A stretch of 64,000 nt of DNA. Origin: an uncultured Saprospiraceae bacterium. Lineage in GTDB: Bacteria; Bacteroidota; Bacteroidia; Chitinophagales; Saprospiraceae. The notes beneath the pieces are model-generated. The model saw only the letters and a list, made by a program, of their open reading frames with translations, made no database searches and was not told where the DNA came from. The translations under genes and the position numbers were made by a program. This document shows, in pieces, positions 61,973 through 64,000 of the stretch. Numbering within the stretch: the stretch's first letter is position 1; the number at the start of each line of letters is the position of its first letter. The stretch is taken from positions 1 to 64,000 of the forward strand of contig CALLWB010000036.1 of NCBI GenBank assembly GCA_938016265.1, given 5' to 3'.

Positions 61973-64000
61973 TTACCTCATTACCACTAATTTATTCACA
62001 TACTGGTCTCCTGCCTCATCACTTACAAAAATGGTATAAATTCCGACACCGATAGGTTCTAAATTTAGCGCATAATTCTGCTCATTGACGTCCAGTTTAG
62101 AAAGGATCAGTTTGCCGGTCATGTCGTATATCTGAATGGTAGAAATCGAAGGTGAAGTTGCACTATTTATCGCCTCAATATTTATCATGACCTGGTTGAT
62201 CGCAGGATTTGGATAAAGTGTCAAGCCTTCCGTTGATGGAGCCGAATTTGGATTAGCCAGGGTATTCGATACAATATTCGTCAAAATAGGCGCATTGTTA
62301 TCAAAGAAAATATTGGCTTGATTCTCTATTGCTGTACCAATCGCCAGATCTGGTTTTAGTTGGATACGGTAAGTAAGGTATCCATGACTTGCTGGTTCGT
62401 TGGTTGTACTATCCGGCAACAAAATATTATCAAATGTCCAATTCAACAACCCGTCGTCTGTTATAGAAAATCGGTAGGGATTGCTTGCGGCTCCTAGCTC
62501 TAGGGTAGAAAGATCCAGATGAGGAGGCAGTTGGTTTTCAATGCGCACCTGATTTACCGTAGCATTACCCACATTTTGAAATCTTATTTTATAGGTTAAT
62601 ACCTCTAACTGACTGATTTCTCCTTGAGGAGAGACGAGTATGTCGTTAGGGTCAAGTGCTCCAACAGCAGGGCTGAAGTGCTCCGCCACGTTATCCTGTC
62701 CATTACAATCGCTATCTGGACTATACAGACTTGCTCTCAATTTTAAGTCTTCGCCAAGGACAGCATTTGTCGAAATAGAATCGGTGATATAGATCGTTCC
62801 CGATGCTCCAATGTCGAGGGTGCCGAAATTCCATCTTCGATCGGTGCCTACGCTCAAATCCCAGGGAAGAGAAGCTTCGACAGGAATAATGTCATCTCCA
62901 AAAGAAACAGTCAGGTAAGCATTATTTGCTGGCTTACCGCCAAGATTTTCGTAGCGGACAATGATTAGGTTTTCAAAACCGACCCGATGTGCTGTTGTTG
63001 AAATTTCAACCTTCAAATCCGGTAATGCACAACTAGGCGTTGTTCCAAAATTATTACCACAATATTGTTCGCCAATACTAATAATGTCAACAGTATTTGT
63101 TCCTTGGTTGTTTGGGCAAACAGGGATCCAACTATCCGTATCAACTTGAGTGATCGTGTAAGTTCCTGGTTGTAAGGGTACAGAATAATTGCCATCTGCA
63201 TCCGAAAAAACAGTAATTCCGCCTGGCTCTACTCTAAGCTCGATATTAGAGATACCTGGCTCGTTGTTGTCTTGAATACAGTTGCTGTTTTCGTCATAAT
63301 ATACTGTTCCACATGCTTCTCCAGCATTTTCTTCGATGATGTCCAAGCAATCATTGACCAATTGATTGACCAAAACTTGTCGGTAGCCAGAAGGCCATTC
63401 TATTAAAATAGAGTCGATTACCGTTGCATCCCCAAGACCGATGATTTCTTTTAGTTCATTTTGCCCGCCGACGCCACCGCCAGATTGTGCATTGATTTCT
63501 CTTGTTTGCCAGACGTCCTGACCATAGATGTTTGCTTTGAGCTTTATTTTTGCGCCGATTGATGACGCATTCGAACTGGTTCCTGTGAGGATAATACAAG
63601 ATTTTGACTGGCATTCACCACGAGAATTTTCATAAATAAAGTTGGTGTTCAATTCATGGTTGGCGATAAACAAATCGAGGTCTCCATCGTTGTCATAATC
63701 TGCCCAGGCAGTTCCGAAAGAATCTCCTCCACTTTCCGTTATTTGATTGGTTACACTTTGGAAGGTGCCGTCTCCGTTATTGCTATACAGCTTATTGTTT
63801 TGGTCCTGATCATTGGCAACAAATAAATCGAGGTCGCCGTCATTGTCATAATCTGCCCAAGCACTTCCGTGCGAATGACCAGCATCTGTAACGATACTTC
63901 CAGCAACGATTTTCAAAAACGTACCATCGCCGTTGTTCTTGTACAGGAAGTTGTTTTGGTTTCCTGAGTTCGAAACAAAAAGGTCTAAATCACCATCATT
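61973..64000 (-). CDS. FG-GAP/ASPIC-UnbV repeat protein with T9SS sorting domain (5' end outside window)
   Basis: The frame continues without a stop to the window edge, so the N-terminus is missing. An internal TTG at complement 63914-63916 is not a true start. Visible order: at least three FG-GAP/VCBS-type repeats (DYDNDGDLDLFVAN, KLYSNNGDGTF), an ASPIC/UnbV domain (INAQSGGGVGGQNELKEIIG, IEWPSGYRQVLV), an SdrD B-like domain (GTVYYDENSNCIQDNNEPGI), a DUF7619-like domain (DPNDILVSPQGE, LTYKIRFQNVGNATV) and a type A T9SS sorting domain (LYPNPAINQVMI onward). It is an exported calcium-binding adhesin-like protein, cell-attached or released. It is convergent with the preceding gene. Confidence 0.9.
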   Translation of the reverse strand, partial: NDGDLDLFVSNSGNQNNFLYKNNGDGTFLKIVAGSIVTDAGHSHGSAWADYDNDGDLDLFVANDQDQNNKLYSNNGDGTFQSVTNQITESGGDSFGTAWADYDNDGDLDLFIANHELNTNFIYENSRGECQSKSCIILTGTSSNASSIGAKIKLKANIYGQDVWQTREINAQSGGGVGGQNELKEIIGLGDATVIDSILIEWPSGYRQVLVNQLVNDCLDIIEENAGEACGTVYYDENSNCIQDNNEPGISNIELRVEPGGITVFSDADGNYSVPLQPGTYTITQVDTDSWIPVCPNNQGTNTVDIISIGEQYCGNNFGTTPSCALPDLKVEISTTAHRVGFENLIIVRYENLGGKPANNAYLTVSFGDDIIPVEASLPWDLSVGTDRRWNFGTLDIGASGTIYITDSISTNAVLGEDLKLRASLYSPDSDCNGQDNVAEHFSPAVGALDPNDILVSPQGEISQLEVLTYKIRFQNVGNATVNQVRIENQLPPHLDLSTLELGAASNPYRFSITDDGLLNWTFDNILLPDSTTNEPASHGYLTYRIQLKPDLAIGTAIENQANIFFDNNAPILTNIVSNTLANPNSAPSTEGLTLYPNPAINQVMINIEAINSATSPSISTIQIYDMTGKLILSKLDVNEQNYALNLEPIGVGIYTIFVSDEAGDQYVNKLVVMR

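Noticed and set aside
61973..63916. Treating the last gene as complete with a TTG start at 63916
   Set aside because: The frame continues to 64000 with another FG-GAP repeat, so the TTG is internal and the gene is cut by the window edge.
1..64000. CRISPR array, tRNA/rRNA genes, transposase or integrase genes
   Set aside because: I looked for regular spaced repeats, cloverleaf-like sequences and mobile-element motifs and found none that I could support.

Overview
The window comes from a chromosome of a marine-type member of the Bacteroidota, most likely class Saprospiria (Lewinella/Saprospira relatives). The evidence is: type IX secretion (T9SS) C-terminal sorting domains with the FPNP or YPNP hallmark, a PorP/SprF-PorE-like gene pair, an Na+-translocating NQR operon, TANNTTTG-type -7 promoter boxes, A-rich ribosome-binding regions, and families such as DUF3467, DUF1573 and DUF4129. 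I see no rRNA, tRNA, insertion sequence, prophage or CRISPR array.

Layout. 1-4.5 kb: nqrA-B-C-D-E, transcribed leftward; NqrA carries an unusual N-terminal membrane anchor. 4.7-6.0 kb: an MFS transporter. 6.2-14.5 kb: a divergent envelope cluster (RDD; SpoIIM-like, DUF4129, DUF4350, MoxR ATPase, DUF58, membrane protein). 14.9-17.5 kb: a SlyD-like FKBP and small envelope proteins. 17.7-28.9 kb: three tandem secreted M36 metallopeptidases, each with an FTP propeptide, PA insert, DUF11 domain, jelly-roll and T9SS tail. 29.2-33.3 kb: an FKBP lipoprotein, a T9SS surface protein, DUF3467 and DUF1573. 33.3-36.6 kb: a PorE-like OmpA protein and PorP/SprF. 36.8-43 kb: glycosyltransferase 9, a fatty-acid hydroxylase, bactofilin and DnaE. 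43.5-61 kb: a cluster of secreted proteins. Five of them end in the same 200-250-residue C-terminal module, with VDW, HRNH and duplicated dockerin-like DxNxDG signatures, instead of a T9SS tail. One of these is a double glycoside hydrolase (GH26 + GH16). Inside this cluster lie a DUF692/MNIO enzyme with a small Cys-rich precursor-like peptide, a molybdopterin oxidoreductase and a helical protein of unknown function. 61-64 kb: two more T9SS-tailed proteins, the last cut by the window end.

How it works together. Much of the window is about building and decorating the outer surface: T9SS machinery partners, T9SS cargo (proteases, adhesin-like proteins), polysaccharide degradation and envelope maintenance.

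The best candidates for undescribed biology are (i) the shared C-terminal module as an alternative sorting or anchoring tag, possibly pairing with cohesin-like proteins encoded nearby, (ii) the MNIO-peptide pair as a RiPP pathway with a CPACGMG-ending precursor, (iii) an 11-A homopolymer joining the PorE-like and DUF1573 reading frames, and (iv) the membrane-anchored NqrA.

All assignments come from reading the sequence and recalling family features. No database search was possible.
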